This document shows, in pieces, positions 28,901 through 41,500 of a stretch of 64,000 bases of DNA (positions within the stretch are counted from its first letter, which is position 1; the number at the start of each line of letters is the position of its first letter). The DNA comes from Elusimicrobia bacterium RIFCSPLOWO2_02_FULL_39_32. Its GTDB lineage: Bacteria > Elusimicrobiota > Elusimicrobia > 2-02-FULL-39-32. Under the pieces are notes generated by a model. The model was not told the DNA's origin, did no database searches, and saw only the letters and a program-made list of their open reading frames with translations. The stretch lies in assembly GCA_001800135.1 (NCBI GenBank), contig MGUU01000010.1, forward strand, positions 1-64,000, read 5' to 3'. A program made the position numbers and the translations under genes.

Positions 28901-29035
28901 TCATTGTGGGTTATCAATACTAATAGTTGGGTAGAGCTGATCGCTGAGGTACTGAATCCCATGCAGTTAATGAATGGGATAGATTTGGTTGAACTAGATA
29001 TGAAAGCGGAAGTGGCAGTAGAAATTGCGCAATAA
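25919..29035 (+). CDS. Large secreted or anchored protein of unknown function (1038 aa)
   Basis: I do not recognise the family. Residues ~20-42 form a signal peptide or anchor (VSLTVVGSLLLSVIGPVVEA). Residues 133-177 contain three 15-residue repeats with the pattern SI..[IL]T.LH.GR. The long middle is charged and helical (Lys/Glu/Arg-rich), with one strong hydrophobic stretch near 755-775 (WILYVGVIPVAAYILSGGAAY) and another near 820 (LLPYFTVGVVSVSFGA), so the chain probably spans the membrane. The last ~110 residues (VIIINRENKEEE ... DMKAEVAVEIAQ) resemble only loosely the C-terminal domain shared by the two giant proteins. No catalytic motif is seen. The start has no strong ribosome-binding site; a second ATG lies four codons downstream. 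The shared upstream motif links it to the giant genes. Confidence 0.6.
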   Translation: MKLLMKILFTQFVAIYWKKFVSLTVVGSLLLSVIGPVVEARTIARQTVSDVSNIERDERERGFGSYKLRRQLLSSRLVEAENKVIQMAESRIPAEQLPTAIAEYKRGLKRKGILRVESRPRGLRGSQFRISSLRRSIGSITSLHRGRIGRAIDRLTTLHGRRVWDSIESMTALHAGTILMHLRNIFDNYSLFHMPPTIINNPQTFAYLFRAALDGNRDQVNKITSYVPHVARKDSKWEYITEMGISNQTLFPRLLTRIMEGYVEQWKVKSKDTTHERRVDEEWVEFITKADRTIGDYHLTPYTDEELMLEGKFRSIYRELTNREGKYAYFGLDHVFVSLYDGPGFIWSEDVFQLAYYYTRQTKLNAFDRAIGRDKGLKDKDYERKGYFWIDRRYAHILIEYGKKHGEEALMKLLRTHAMRELGLRAWIHTRGRKGPYRTYDMAHDEVLNDPEQKELLEFAKRAANDIRLGGFPDYLFVRNLVDTLDDRIAVVPENPLGLFGEYLITLNMIVRGRRSHTPSSARTLKDIFRMIRRDQDLYLEYKKEVEELLQKEMGSHISLEELIKREREGTRDQLEAVRERYNEMLKEKEKQGVIRSFALRYPRFARLFGPEMIVNNIEALLDLEKRVEKSVEDDGWTDPGKLIFDIFSELFRKVTELVTSDNFMEVAEDLFKVMKMYRIANASNDVYEPLNELGFMMKYFGAKRAKKKFHQMVGFYSKMPVFCWSLFKKRIRLEERLRWLHPDTYRRMEEEKKYNSSVHWMKRMRDEHLETWYSWILYVGVIPVAAYILSGGAAYSYDGYSMLHASLNIWNEIVRSISSLLPYFTVGVVSVSFGATLDKWNQGLDAKSNLNSPKNDVQQAVMDIAEKAGDEEGLVQAILTPTLYQALKGIVEDQSLRVLIHRADLMSQIKSLKRLMEENKGEKGEQGEKRFEPVIIINRENKEEEENEVKMELRNHGIDVEKVKILDQVSREDGRFSLKALFVDHPELIEDGYSLWVINTNSWVELIAEVLNPMQLMNGIDLVELDMKAEVAVEIAQ
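26315..26449 (+). repeat. Three 45-bp repeats encoding a 15-residue unit
   Basis: Three consecutive units encode LRRSIGSITSLHRGR, IGRAIDRLTTLHGRR and VWDSIESMTALHAGT. They have diverged in sequence but kept the period, indicating an old internal duplication in the 1038-aa protein. Confidence 0.6.
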
Positions 29036-29150
29036 TTCCGGACTTTGACACTTGAGTTATTGGTTTCCGATGGGGAGGCATAGTTTAGACGGAACGGAGC
29101 GCGTGGACTATGGCTGAATCACAGCTTTCATCCGCTAGGAATTTCATAAA

Positions 29151-29402
29151 CTATTTTTTGGTTGAATGTTTTATTGGTTCAATGACTAAAGTTTCCTCAT
29201 GCGCGATTGTATCTGCAGCATAGCGAACCGCAGCTTGAATATCTTGTTTGGTAAGATGAGGATAGGCTTCAAGCAGTTCAGTTTCAGTTGATCCTTCACT
29301 CATTTTTCTTAATATCAATTCAACTGGGATGCGTGTTCCTTTAATAACAGGTTTGCCCAGCATGATCTTTGGGTTGACTTCAATTCTGTCCAGTACAATC
29401 AT
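29151..29402 (-). CDS. DUF433 antitoxin-like protein (orphan)
   Basis: The 83-aa protein has the DUF433 pattern IEVNPKIMLGKPVIKGTRIPVELILRKMSEG....LEAYPHLTKQDIQAAVRYA, a small helix-turn-helix fold usually paired with a DUF5615/Mut7-C PIN-like toxin. The ATG at 29402 is chosen because GGAGG lies 8 bases upstream; the longer frame to 29453 lacks a ribosome-binding site. No partner toxin follows: only 115 bp separate it from the convergent end of the 1038-aa gene. It may be an orphan left by decay of a toxin-antitoxin pair. Confidence 0.8.
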   Translation of the reverse strand: MIVLDRIEVNPKIMLGKPVIKGTRIPVELILRKMSEGSTETELLEAYPHLTKQDIQAAVRYAADTIAHEETLVIEPIKHSTKK

Positions 29403-29523
29403 TGGCATATACCTCCAATATCGTCTTTTAGTTATGATACTACATGAGATCATTTCTTCTCAAGTGAAAAAAGATTGAAGAGCAGAGCTTGTTATAGGAT
29501 ACTCCACAGTCATTTGAGAGAGA

Positions 29524-32500
29524 TCACTGCTGCAACGCCAATACTTCTCTTGCATGCAAAGTATCTGTAATCTCTTTACTGATCTCAACTACTTGCAAAT
29601 GAGACAAGATCATATAAATCTGGATTTTAGATTCCCATTTGTTTTTGTATCTGTTCATATTGTCTGTAAAGAGTGTAAGAGATAGTTCTTTTAAAGGATC
29701 GGTTGAGCCAACTCGTTCTTTTATTTTATTAATTAATATCTCATTCACATCATCTGGATCCATTTCTATAGAAGGATCAATTTCTGGTTTCCCTTTTTGT
29801 TTGATTAAAGATATAAGGTCAGTTCTAGTTCCTACCACAAAATGAATGTTTTTGTTGAGTTGTTGAGCTACCTCTAAATGACCTTGATCTTCTAAGGTTC
29901 TTTTTACTCTTTCAATTGTTTCAGGGTTTAGAGAGTCTTGGTTGGTGATTAGAGGCACAAGAACTCCCTTAATGTTTTCTGTTTTTCCTGACCATGCTTT
30001 AACTATTTGTTGAGCATTGAGCTCAATCTGATCTTGTGATGGGTTAGGGTTAGAAACATCTATCGCTGCTGTAACTCTATGGTTTTCTAGTTCTTGTATA
30101 GTATTTAAACTATTTACTTCTTTCATATTAGATTTAAGAGAAATCAATCTTTGTTTAGATTTAGTTTGAGCTGATTGCCAGAGTTTTCTGACCATATCTC
30201 TCTGTAGTTGTGACACTTTAGATTGAGGAGCGACTATAGCAGCAAACCCTTCATATGCCATCACCATCTGGTCTTTGGTGAGAGCAGATATTCCCTGTTC
30301 TGGAGTTATCGCCAAATCTCTATACAAACTATTCTGAGCTAGAGACTCTATGACCTTTTCTGACCATACTCCAAATGATTCTCTCATCTTGTTTTGATCT
30401 AACCTAGATAACCTCTCTAAACTATGTATAAGTTGAGAAACTTCTTGTTCAGAACTATATCTTAATATTCGCAACAGAGCTATTCTCTCATCATCCAGAT
30501 ATGATCGTTCACCCAGATTATTTAGATCACCGAGTTCATCAAGATTAGATAAATCAGATAGAGCTGGAACAGTAAGAGGTTCCTCTCCTTTAAATAGAGC
30601 AGCTATTTGCATGATTTTAAGAGATTGTACTAGGTTTTGGTATTGATCTGACACCTGCAATCTTTCTAAAGATTTATAATCCGCTACTTTATTTAATAAA
30701 CCGCCTCTTATGATCTCTGGAATCAGGTTCTTAGGGAAAGATACTCCCTGTTTCTTTTTAGTTTCTAGTTCATGAATCAGAGACTTTACATTCTGTTCTA
30801 TGAGTGGTTCTCTGGTATCTCTTATAAACCCAACAAAACTTTTGACGATTCCAAACCTAACAAAACCTCTATCTATTACAAGAGATAAATAGCTGGTGAT
30901 TCTAAACAAAAGGTTAGAGAGAGAATGAACAACTGTATTAGGGATCAGCATAGGTAACACCAACAACAGAGCTGATTTATCTAATAAAGATAACTCGTTC
31001 CATCTGTTGAGGTTAAATATTTTACTTTCTATCTCTTTTACTTGAGATAAATGAACTCCAGAGATGAGAGATATAGTTCCTACAATATAAATCAGATATT
31101 TTATATCTGGCATTAAATAACCAGTAAGTACAATGAATCCAATCATAGAGAGCCACACTAACCCAATCCCAACAGCTAAGACTCCTGCTCTCCAACCCAT
31201 AGTTTTATGATCTTGATAGAACTTAAAAGGATTAAATGAATCAAAGAACTCGTACATAGGAGCAAACAGTATTTCTGTACTCCATGAGTAAGGAGATAAC
31301 CCTATTTCTGATGCAGCAGCTCTGGTTTCTGGTAAAGTCATGGCAACTCTATCTTTTGTCATTTCTCTTTTCTGTTTCTGATCTTTTATTGATTCGCTAT
31401 CTTTTCCAGTCTCTTTCCTTTTTGCAGCTGGCTTCTTTGGAAACAGAACTAGTTTCGCTTCTTGAGATTTTATCTTTTGAGCTGTTCTGTACAGTTTCAT
31501 GAACTCATGCCAGTTTTCTGGTTTAAAGTTAATTGCTTTTTTTTCAGAATTCCCGTATCTATGATATACTTTTTCTAACTTTTCTTGATCTTCTTTACTC
31601 ATTTTTGATTGAACAGAATCTATGGTATCCATCATACTTATAATCTGGAATCTGGAGCTGACCTGCACACCTGACTTTTTTAGAGAAATAATATCTTTGT
31701 TTGATATATGGAACACTGTGATCGCAGGACTAAAATGGTTTTTTAATAAATGGTCAAGCGCGGATATTTGAGTAGTTAGTTTGGCGATTTCTTTTTTTAA
31801 TTCAGCGATCTGTTTTTGATCTTGTTTTGTGGATTTTCCTTTTACTTTAAGTTCTTTAAGCTCGTTTTCAAGTATTTCAAGGTCTGCTTCATATTGTTTT
31901 TTTGCATTCTTCGCATACGTTTTTAAATTCTCTTTAAACTTTTTATCCAACTCTGTTTTAAGGTTCTCTAACATCGTTTCAAAGTCTTCTCCTACAATAA
32001 TCTCTCTATCTAAAACAACAAAGAAACTATCTGGCGGAGCTCTAGCAGAAATAGCTCCTTGTTCTGGTTGAGATATGGTGATTCCTTGTCTTTTTAGAGC
32101 AGCTTGCAGCTCTTTATAGACCATCTGAATCACTTCGTTCATCTGCTCATAGTCTAATACTGTATTCATGTTATGAGCTGCTCTAACACTTGCCATTGCT
32201 GCGTTGAGACCATAGTCGGACATTTTAACTAAATAAACATTTTCTTTTTTATTTCCAGGTTTACTCAATCGTTCTCTTAACCCTTGTTCTGTATGCGCGC
32301 CTGTAAGAGCATCTATTCCTTGTGGAATAAGACCCGACTTCTCTGCTTCTAGTTTCTTACGTTCATCCCACACTTTTTTTCTAGTAAGAGCTTTACTTAT
32401 GTTTGCTTTAATCTGGTTTGCCTGTATTTCTGCTTCTTCTCTCACCTTTTCTGCTTCTTTATAGTTTCCTTGACTCGCTAGTTCTGTTGCTTCTTTTTCT

Positions 32501-35500
32501 GAGTCTTCAATCATTTGCTCTTTTGCCTTTTTTACTTGTTCTTCATCCATGAACTTCTCATTTATACCTAACACATACGCTTGGTCTTTGCCATTCTCTT
32601 TTGCTATTTTTAATAGATCATTAGCAAACCTGATTCCCCAACTATAAGACTCTTCTAACCGTTCTGGTCTGATACTGTCTGTTGTAGGGTCTATCCACTG
32701 ATCTTTAAGCCCTTCTATTTGTAGAAGATTCCAATAATCTTCGTGTAGTTTCTCTGCAAGGTACTTTAATTCCTGATCAGCATTCCCAGCTCCCACAGAC
32801 ATTCTAAACTCTACTTTGTATGATCTTACAGCTCCTTTGATGTTTCCAAGTTCAGGGAATATTTCTATAATTTGTTGTGTCATTGCGTTATTTAATTCAT
32901 TAATCTTTTTCTCTCTACTTCTTTTAGTAAATCTCCATATCTTGCCTCTCTCGACTAATAGGTTGTACCCATCCTCATGACGGATCATCATCCGAGCCCC
33001 TTTTAGAGCTTGTAAGGCTTCTACCTCATCATCAGACAACTCTTTCTCTGTTTTGATCTTAAATACCACATACCTGTCATCTAACTCATTTTTAAATCTC
33101 TTAACAGCGTCACCTAAATCCCTTGTGCTAGGCTTTAACAAAATATATTTGCGGAACCAATGGATAATATGGTTGATCCATGTTTCTAGATATTTTAGGT
33201 ACTTATTTTCTGTTTCCAAGACTATAGTCCAATCATCCCATTCTGGAATAAACTCATCTCCACCTACATACGCGTGCACTTGGTTTTTGAACGCTTTGTT
33301 TATTGCATGTCTTACTTTCCTAAACAAGGTCTCATCTTGATGATCAAAGACAACATTATTTGAATCAGATTTAGTTAATCCTCCAATCAGATCTTTGCCA
33401 AAGAAATCGTTCATCTTACTAATATTGTCTATATCTCCTATAGCGAACCCAAATGATCTTCTGCCAGATTCTCCTTTTAGTTTCCCTAATTGTTCTATTC
33501 TTCTTTTTTTGCCTTGTTCTAATGAAGTGAGCGGGTCGCCAACTCCTTTTTTTTGACGATAAACCAGATTTCTAATTAACTCTGAGAGAAATTCACTAAA
33601 AGTTTGGGTTAGTTTTACTACTAAAGCACGAGATTGCTTCGCCTCCTGTCTCTCTCTTTCTCTTTGCTCTCTTTTAGCTTTCTCTGTTTTAAATGAGCCA
33701 ATTGAAACAATGTTAGATTTCTTTTTATCTTTAGAAGGTTCTGCTGTTTCTATAGAGAGCTCTGGAGGCGGAGGCGCTCTGGCATGGATCAGTCCAGCAT
33801 AAGCTACCATGAACTGCGGATCAGCAAACAGGTTCTGAACCTGCTGACCAGAGAGACGATAGAGTCTGGCTCCTTCAGAGCCAGCAAGAACATCTTCTGT
33901 GCGTTTGCTGGTTAGATGAGAAGAGTCGCCTATCATAGAACCAAGAGTTAAAGAGCTGGGTTTACGATCTCCTTTTCCTTCCAATATTTCTAAACTTCCC
34001 TGTAATAAGATATAGACGTCATGAGACTGATCTTCTTTTATAGAGATAATCTCCTCTCCTTTAGATTTAGTGACTTCTACAAAAGAGCCATTTGGATTTG
34101 TTTTTAAATAGTGGATTAGAGCCTGTATCATATTGATTTGATATTGGCTCAACTTTTCTTGATTCAGATGATCTCTTAACCCTTCTTCTAACTGCGCTCC
34201 CTCCTGCGTTTCTCTCTCTTCTCTTGCCTGTTCCCCTCTTTGACCTGACGTGTCTGGTAAAAATTTGGTTGGGAACACGTTTTTAATCATGCCCAATAGG
34301 AACATAAACATTTTTTGCGCAAGTTTTTCGATGATGTTCAATTTCTTATCAGACACCTGTGGTGGAACCAACAGACTTAATTGTTCAATCTGTTCTCTTT
34401 TTCTTTTGTTTAAATCTGTATCTTCTCTTGTATCCACACCCACACGGCTTTCTGCTTCTTTTTCACTCGCATTCACATATTCAATTCCAATCTTTCTGTG
34501 ATTAAACCTCAGACTTTGATACGCAGTCTCCATTCTTTCTAGCTGGAACTTATGAAGTTTTTGTGGAATGTTTCTATTAGAATCATTGAGAACTGCTTGA
34601 ACCACTAATTTCTTAAACATCCCTAACATCCATCTCTTTTCTTTTACAGATTGAGAGAATAGCATTCCAGCAAAGTGCGGGTAGTCTTTGCCATTGTGTT
34701 CTCTTACATAGACTTCCATCAGATCAAATTCATTGTTAGATTGAGATTCAGCTTGTTCTTGTGTAAATCCCTCAACTACTTGCAAGCGATGCGCATAGAC
34801 TTTTTTTGTTATTTCCATCTCTTGGATGAGTTGAGCTCTTACTTTAATAAGAGATTCACCTACTTTTTTGCCATCTTTCAGATAAGCTTCTTCCATTCTT
34901 CTTAAGTACTCAATAAAGAAAGGGTTGGTCTGATACTTATAAAGACGGCTATACGCAACAGAATCAAGGTTATCTGCCATACGAACAAGGAAATTAAGAA
35001 TATCTTGCTTGTTAGAAGCATTACGCAGTTTATGTTTCCCTGTTCCGCGCAACCCATCTTTTGTTACTTCCTCTTTGTCTGATCCATGATCTTTAACTAC
35101 TATCAATAAATCTTGCATTGCGCTCGCGCTGCCTAAAGCGTTCCCATCTAAATCTCTTAATCCAAGAATAAAGTCTAACTGATTGACTAGAGTAGGACCT
35201 CCTTCTTTTCCATCTAATGGGATCTCTGCTAAAGTTACTCCCAAAACTGTATGGTAGCCTTTCTCAGATTTATATCCTTCAGCGATCTTGTCTCCTTGAT
35301 CCTTTATCTGACTAGCAGTTTTGTCCGCTTCATCTATAGCTTTCGTTAATATGCCATACCCTATATCATGCAGCCAAGCAGAAAAGAAAGCTAAAGGAAT
35401 TCCTGATTCTCCATAACTATCTTCTAAATTAGCCTGAATGGTACGAGATGCGGAGATAATGTTCCCCACCTCTTTTCTTACATTTAATGAATGTTTAATG

Positions 35501-38500
35501 CTGTGAGGCACAAATGGCAGCTCTAAATCCGCTTCATCTTGCAGAATCAAGAAATGAAATATGGTCATCACTAATACAGCAGATTCTCTTTGTTTGGCAG
35601 GATCATCTCTTACTTGTTCAAGGTTAAGAAGACGGTCATAATCTTCTAACAAAAGTGACCGAGCTTCTTCCATAGAGTTCGTTCTTGCCTGTTTTAAGTT
35701 TGCATACTCTTTTTTATTTAAACTTTGATTCATTCTATTTGTCATCAAATCTGTTAATTTATCTTTTAATTCATTTGCTAAAGCACGAGCCACCAAAGGG
35801 GACTGCTGCGCTGAGTGCGTCTGCGACGCCTCCTGTAGAGAAGTTTTATTTAAAGAGGCGATATCCTCTAATATGGAAGGAGCGATCCTAGTCATCTCCT
35901 GATTTGCGATTCCCAGCTCTTGCTCTTTAATCTTTTGATTAAACTCATTCTCTGCAACTTCCTGTTCTTGCTGCTGAATCTGAAGATTAAGTTTTCTTTC
36001 TCTAAAACCTGCCAGATTTAGCCATATTCCAATCTGCCTAGTAATAGGATTGTTCCATCCAGCTAAACCAGTTCCAGTTTTACGATCTAGGGAGTTAGCA
36101 GGATTCAAAGATTGAACTGCTATAACAGCAGAGATCAGGAGGGTCCTTATGTTGGGGATCCAATTCACTGGATGAATCCATTCTCTGATCTTGGCAGAGG
36201 GAGTAACGCTTGTAACAGCAGGTTTATCAGCTCCAGCGCTTGTAACCGCGCTCTTACCTGTGGGTGCAGCAGCAGAGCTTGAGGCGCCATCTCTTTTTTC
36301 TTGAGCTTTTTTAAATGAAGTGATTTTAGAGCCTTGGGCTTTTTTGACTGCCGCGATCTGCCTCTCTGGAGGAGAAGGTAGAATGCTAATCTTATTTTGT
36401 GGTGTTATCTGTGTTGGTGGTAAAGCCGCAGGAAGGTCTGGAGTCATCTGTGTGTCTGGTGTTACTAATGGTGTCAAAATTTTAGTAACGCCAAGCCGTT
36501 GTTTTATAGTTACCTTTGTTGAGGGCGGGATTTGAGCAATGCTCAGCCTATACTGTTGAGGCGCAAACCAGTTAAAAACTCCATGCAGCCCGCCAGCTAA
36601 TAGATAGGTGAGCAAGTCTTGTACAATCTTTGAACTAATTTCTAAACCAAAAGGTTGAACCATGTTCTGAATAAATGGTAAAGCATGAGGTAAGAGATAA
36701 GGAGTGAGGAACGATGAGAGAAGGATTGCAGCAGAAGAGATCACCATAGTTGCGACAAATCTAACAATGAATATGTGGCTCTTGCTTGTTTCAAGAGCAG
36801 GAGCTTTAGGTTCTGTTTCTGTTTCTTTAATAAGAGGTGGAGCTCGTGACTCTTCTGGTGTTGTATCTTTATCTTGATAGATTTCATGCAAGAGAGCAAA
36901 TAGAAACGCTCCCACAGGCACGGAAATCCATATTCCTAACACAGGCGCTAAGGCTAAAGAAAATCCTGGCAATCCCCACAACTCTAAAATAGGAATGACT
37001 GTTGAAACAAATAGACGATTATTCAATAAGTTCTGACTAAAGAGTTTTTGCCAGATAGGCAGTACCAATGGGACTATCCAGCGAGCAGTAGCGCCAGCTG
37101 TTTCCAACTGAGGACTCAAAGACTCAGGAGTTTCATTGAGTTGTTCTAGAGCTAAGATTCTGTTTAAAATATCTAGCGGCAAGGTATGGTTTAAATCAGG
37201 TTTTTGTGAGAGAATGATTCTTAACGCATTCACGATCCCGTCGTAAGTTAGAGATCCAACTTTTTCTTTTTCTAACCGGTTCAGCAAACTCATAACAATT
37301 AGTTCGGTTCGTTCTAGCTCACCTTCTAAAGCCATCTTTGCTAACTCTTGGGCCAAACTGGCGATCGCATCTTTTGGCTTAGATTCAGATTGAGTTTGAA
37401 GAAAACGATTTAAATCATTTATTGCCACACTTAATACAATTAATTCTTCCTTTATTTGTTCTACGTTGGAAGAATTAAAATCAGAACCTAGAATCATCTC
37501 ATAAACCATTTTGGTTCTTTTCATATAGGTTAGATTTTCCTTGAGAAGAGCTAAACCATGCTCTACTCCCAACCTTTCTAGAAAAGTTTGGAAAATAAAA
37601 TGATTTTCTCCTAAATCTCCTTTCAAATAACCATAATATTGAATAAGGGTTGGTATAGAATTTCCTAAAGCTATTTTTGGACCGCCTAAATCAATCATAA
37701 CAGCTCGCCCGTTTAATATTAAATTATCTTCATTAATATCCATTGGCATCATTAGAGGAATCATTGGCATAGTGTCATCTGCGTTCTCATCATAGAGAAA
37801 ATCTTGGTTAGGTGTTAGCTTTGCGATATCCAGAAGGGTCTCTATCACTGCCTTGCGTTTCTCTGGACTAAATTGGCCTTGATTTATTAGTTCAGCTACA
37901 GTGGGGCCTTCAATGAATTCTAAAAGAATATAGTCTCTTTTCCCATATTGACCAGAGTCAATCAGTCTTGGAACTAATCCACTATTCCAAAGCCGCTCAA
38001 AATCTTCAATCTCTTCTTCTTTAATTCCTGTCAGTGTTGTTTCTTTGGTGACTCCTAACACCAAATGCACAGTTGGGCTTAAAGAAACTTTAAAGACCCA
38101 CTTATTCATGTTCATGTCGTTTCCTAAAGGGGTGAATGTGATATTAGAGAGTGAAATCTCATTAGAATTAAATGTAACACCTGGAATTTGATTTATTTTA
38201 TGGATGATCGCAGCTAGAGGAGAATCTGATTTTTTTCCAGAAAAAATCAGTTCAACTAATTGTTGCACATCTTTTTTTGCAAGTTCTTGATCACTGCTTC
38301 CTAATGGAGGAAGAAACCCTGTAATCGTCTTGATCTTTGGTTCTGCTGCAAGAGGTGTTGGAAGAGTTCCTGTGATAGAAGCTACAGGCAGACCAGTGAG
38401 AAGCGCAATGGTATTGTAGAGTGAGTGAAGTCCGAAATTAAGGAGAATCCCCATGCCAAATAATTTCAATGATGCAATAATGCCAGCTTGCAAACTTGTA

Positions 38501-41500
38501 ATAGTTCCAACATCTCCAACAAACGGAATCTGAATTCCCAACATAAATAAAATAGCCGGGACGAACATCGCCGCGGCTAGAGTAAATCCTACAACCCTTA
38601 ATATCTTTTTCTCTTCCTCTGTCCTTCCCTTGTGAGCTCCGCTAAATACATACGAACTCTTTAAAGCCCACTGTACCACCATTGGTACAACAATAGGAAC
38701 GGTTAATATTGTGATCGGCAAGTTGACAAATAGAGAAGCAAATCCTATGATTGCACCAATCCTTAAACCAAGTAAAACCAGACCCTTCATGGAAAGCAAA
38801 TCTGTTTTCCTAATTGGCGCTACTTCACTTGCAATTTCTGCCTTTACTAATGATTGATGCAGCTTTTGACCAACTATGGGAATAAAGTAAAGTGCCTCCC
38901 AGTTAACACCAAAGATGGTATATCCTACATAAAGCACTGCAAGCGCTGCGCTAACCACTGCGCGTAAAATCGGGTTCTTTATATTCTTTGTACTCCTCTC
39001 TATCCATTCTTTTATCTTCTTGTCTGCTATGGAAGCAGATGGCGCCTGTTGTTGATCCTGTGGAAACAATACTCGGGCGATCCCTTCAGGAGTTAAATGT
39101 TCCAATAGGTACCCAGCAGTTCCAAGAGCTTTATTAAAAGTAATAAGCTCATCTGGTAAAGTACCCCCTGCTTCCTCAACCAGATTTAATAGATAGAGAA
39201 GCCTCTCAGTAAAATTTTGTGAGTGCGCTAAAAACCCCTTTACTTTATTCAAGCTAATGCGAATTCTGCCATTTTGATTCATTTTTTCAAGCAAACGCGC
39301 AATATCTTCGCTATTTGGCAATCCAAAAGTTTTGGGAATAAATGGAAGGTTCTGGATGGATCCGCTTTGAACAAAGATAATGAGTTGAAGCAATGTTTCT
39401 CTATTTTGTTTTGAAAGTGATCCCATTAATCCAACGTCAATAAAACTTAAAGCTCGATTTTCGCTGACCAAAATATTCCCCCCGTGCGGATCCGCGTGAA
39501 AAAAACCATCAATGAAAATTTCTTTTAATAACTCTTCAGCCGCAGCTTCTTTTGCTTTGGAAGGATCAATCCCCATAGCTTTGATCGCGGCTTCATCGCT
39601 CACAGGAACGCCATCAATTAATTCTTCTATCATGACCAGATTATTTTTTACTTCAGTTGAATTAGGAACGTAAACAGTGAATTGAGAAGGCGAACCTGAG
39701 CCCGGAATCCAGCGTTTAAGCATAGATAGAAAACCTAACGATAGTTCTGGAGCCTGCCTATTCTTGATATTTTGCTTTAATTTCTTTTGGTTAGCAGCTT
39801 CTTGCCAAAAATCTAATTCCTGCAAAATTAATTCATGAATTTTTTTAACCATATTCTCTGGAAGTTGAATTTTTTTGCGCGCAAGCTCTGTTTGCATCGC
39901 TTCTAATACATGAGACAATAGCTGAAGTTCCTCCTCAATTCGTTTTTCCACATCCGGGCGCTTGATTTTAACCACCACTTTACGCCCGTCTTTCATGGTA
40001 GCTTTATAAACCATTTTGATTGACGCGCTTCCCAAAGGTTCATCCAGAGATTGGAATGTGTCATAAAAATTACCAAAAGCGATCTCTAAGGCTCCAAAAG
40101 CAGCGCCTTTATTTAAAGCAGGAGCTTTGGTTTTAAGAGAATCTAACTCTAATTTTATATGTTTGGGCAGATCCAAATTTGAACTGGCAAGAAATTGGCC
40201 TACCTTAATGCCCACGAACCCAAGCGATTCCAAGAACGCTCTAACCGCCTTAGCTTCCCGGATTTCAGAAGACAAACTCGGTTCTCCGCTCAATTTTTTC
40301 ATCTGAACAAACAGCTGTTTTAGAATTTGTTCTTTACGGCTTTCAGAGGCTTTGGAAAATATTGACAAGTAAATATCTTTAAACAGGGAAATTCTATTTG
40401 AATCCGCGCCCTGAGGAATAAGGCTGTCAAAAATAGAGTTTAAAAATTGAGACGATGTTGCTGGATCGCTTAAGATTCCTTTATCTCCAAATAGGAAAAA
40501 TGATAAGGCGTTTTCAAAAGCGCTTTTTCCAACATCTTTATAATGTTTGCCATCTTGAATTCCAGCGCTCCTTAAACTATCAAAATTAATCCGGTACAAT
40601 TCCTCTAAAATAGTTAAGAAGTCTGGTTTTTTGTTTTCAAAGCCCATAAACCATAAAAGGAATTCCATTTTTTGATTGCTCTTGAAAGAATAATTCTGAA
40701 AGATTGTTTTAAGCAGATCATGGCCAAAAATAGTTTTTCTTGCTTCCTCTTTCCTAACATTGTCCTGAAACTCAAGCAAGAGATTTTGCGCTTTTTCCAA
40801 CTGTTTTGGATGCTGAACCCGCGTATTGATAAAGTGCTGCAAAAGATCGTCCCGAATATAACTGAAATCAGGGAAATAATAGAGAATGCGTTCAAGCTCA
40901 TAATCAAAATCTTTGAACTTATTAGGATCCAGATCTTTCTCTAATTCCAGAGCCTTTAACGCATGTTTTTGTTTAAGAGCTTCACTGGAAAATAAAGAGA
41001 TCACCTCAATGATCTCTTGAGGAGAGAATGAGGATGATTCCAAGAGGATGTCCAAATATTGATCTCGGATAGGGGAGGCTCTCGGGTATAATGCCATTAT
41101 ATGTTCCAATTTTTTGCTAAATGTTAAACTAGGGTCTTTGAACAAAGAACCTAATGATTGCGAGAAAATATTCGCAATTAGAAACTCAACATAGGCTTCT
41201 TCTCCTCCAGCTACATGAAACTGGAAAGGAGTAAATTGAGAAGAGTCAAACCCTTTGGGGATATACACATAAACAGGTTCCCTTAAATTAGGGTCATACT
41301 GATCCGGATCTAACAAAACATCCTGACTTTTTTCTGCTTTTCTTCGATCAGCCGTAGCAAGAAATTGACCGCTTACTACATCGCCTGCCATATATCTCAT
41401 GCTCTCTTCATTCGCTTCCTTAAGTTTTTTATCCCAAATCAGATGTTTTTGAATTTTTTCTGCCAGAGAGAGAAGATTTTTCTGTTCTTCTAAAATAATA

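Noticed and set aside
29036-29150. CATAGT...ACTATG inverted repeat between the 1038-aa gene and the DUF433 gene as a terminator or attC-like site
   Set aside because: The stem is only 6 bp with a loop of over 20 bases and no T tract.
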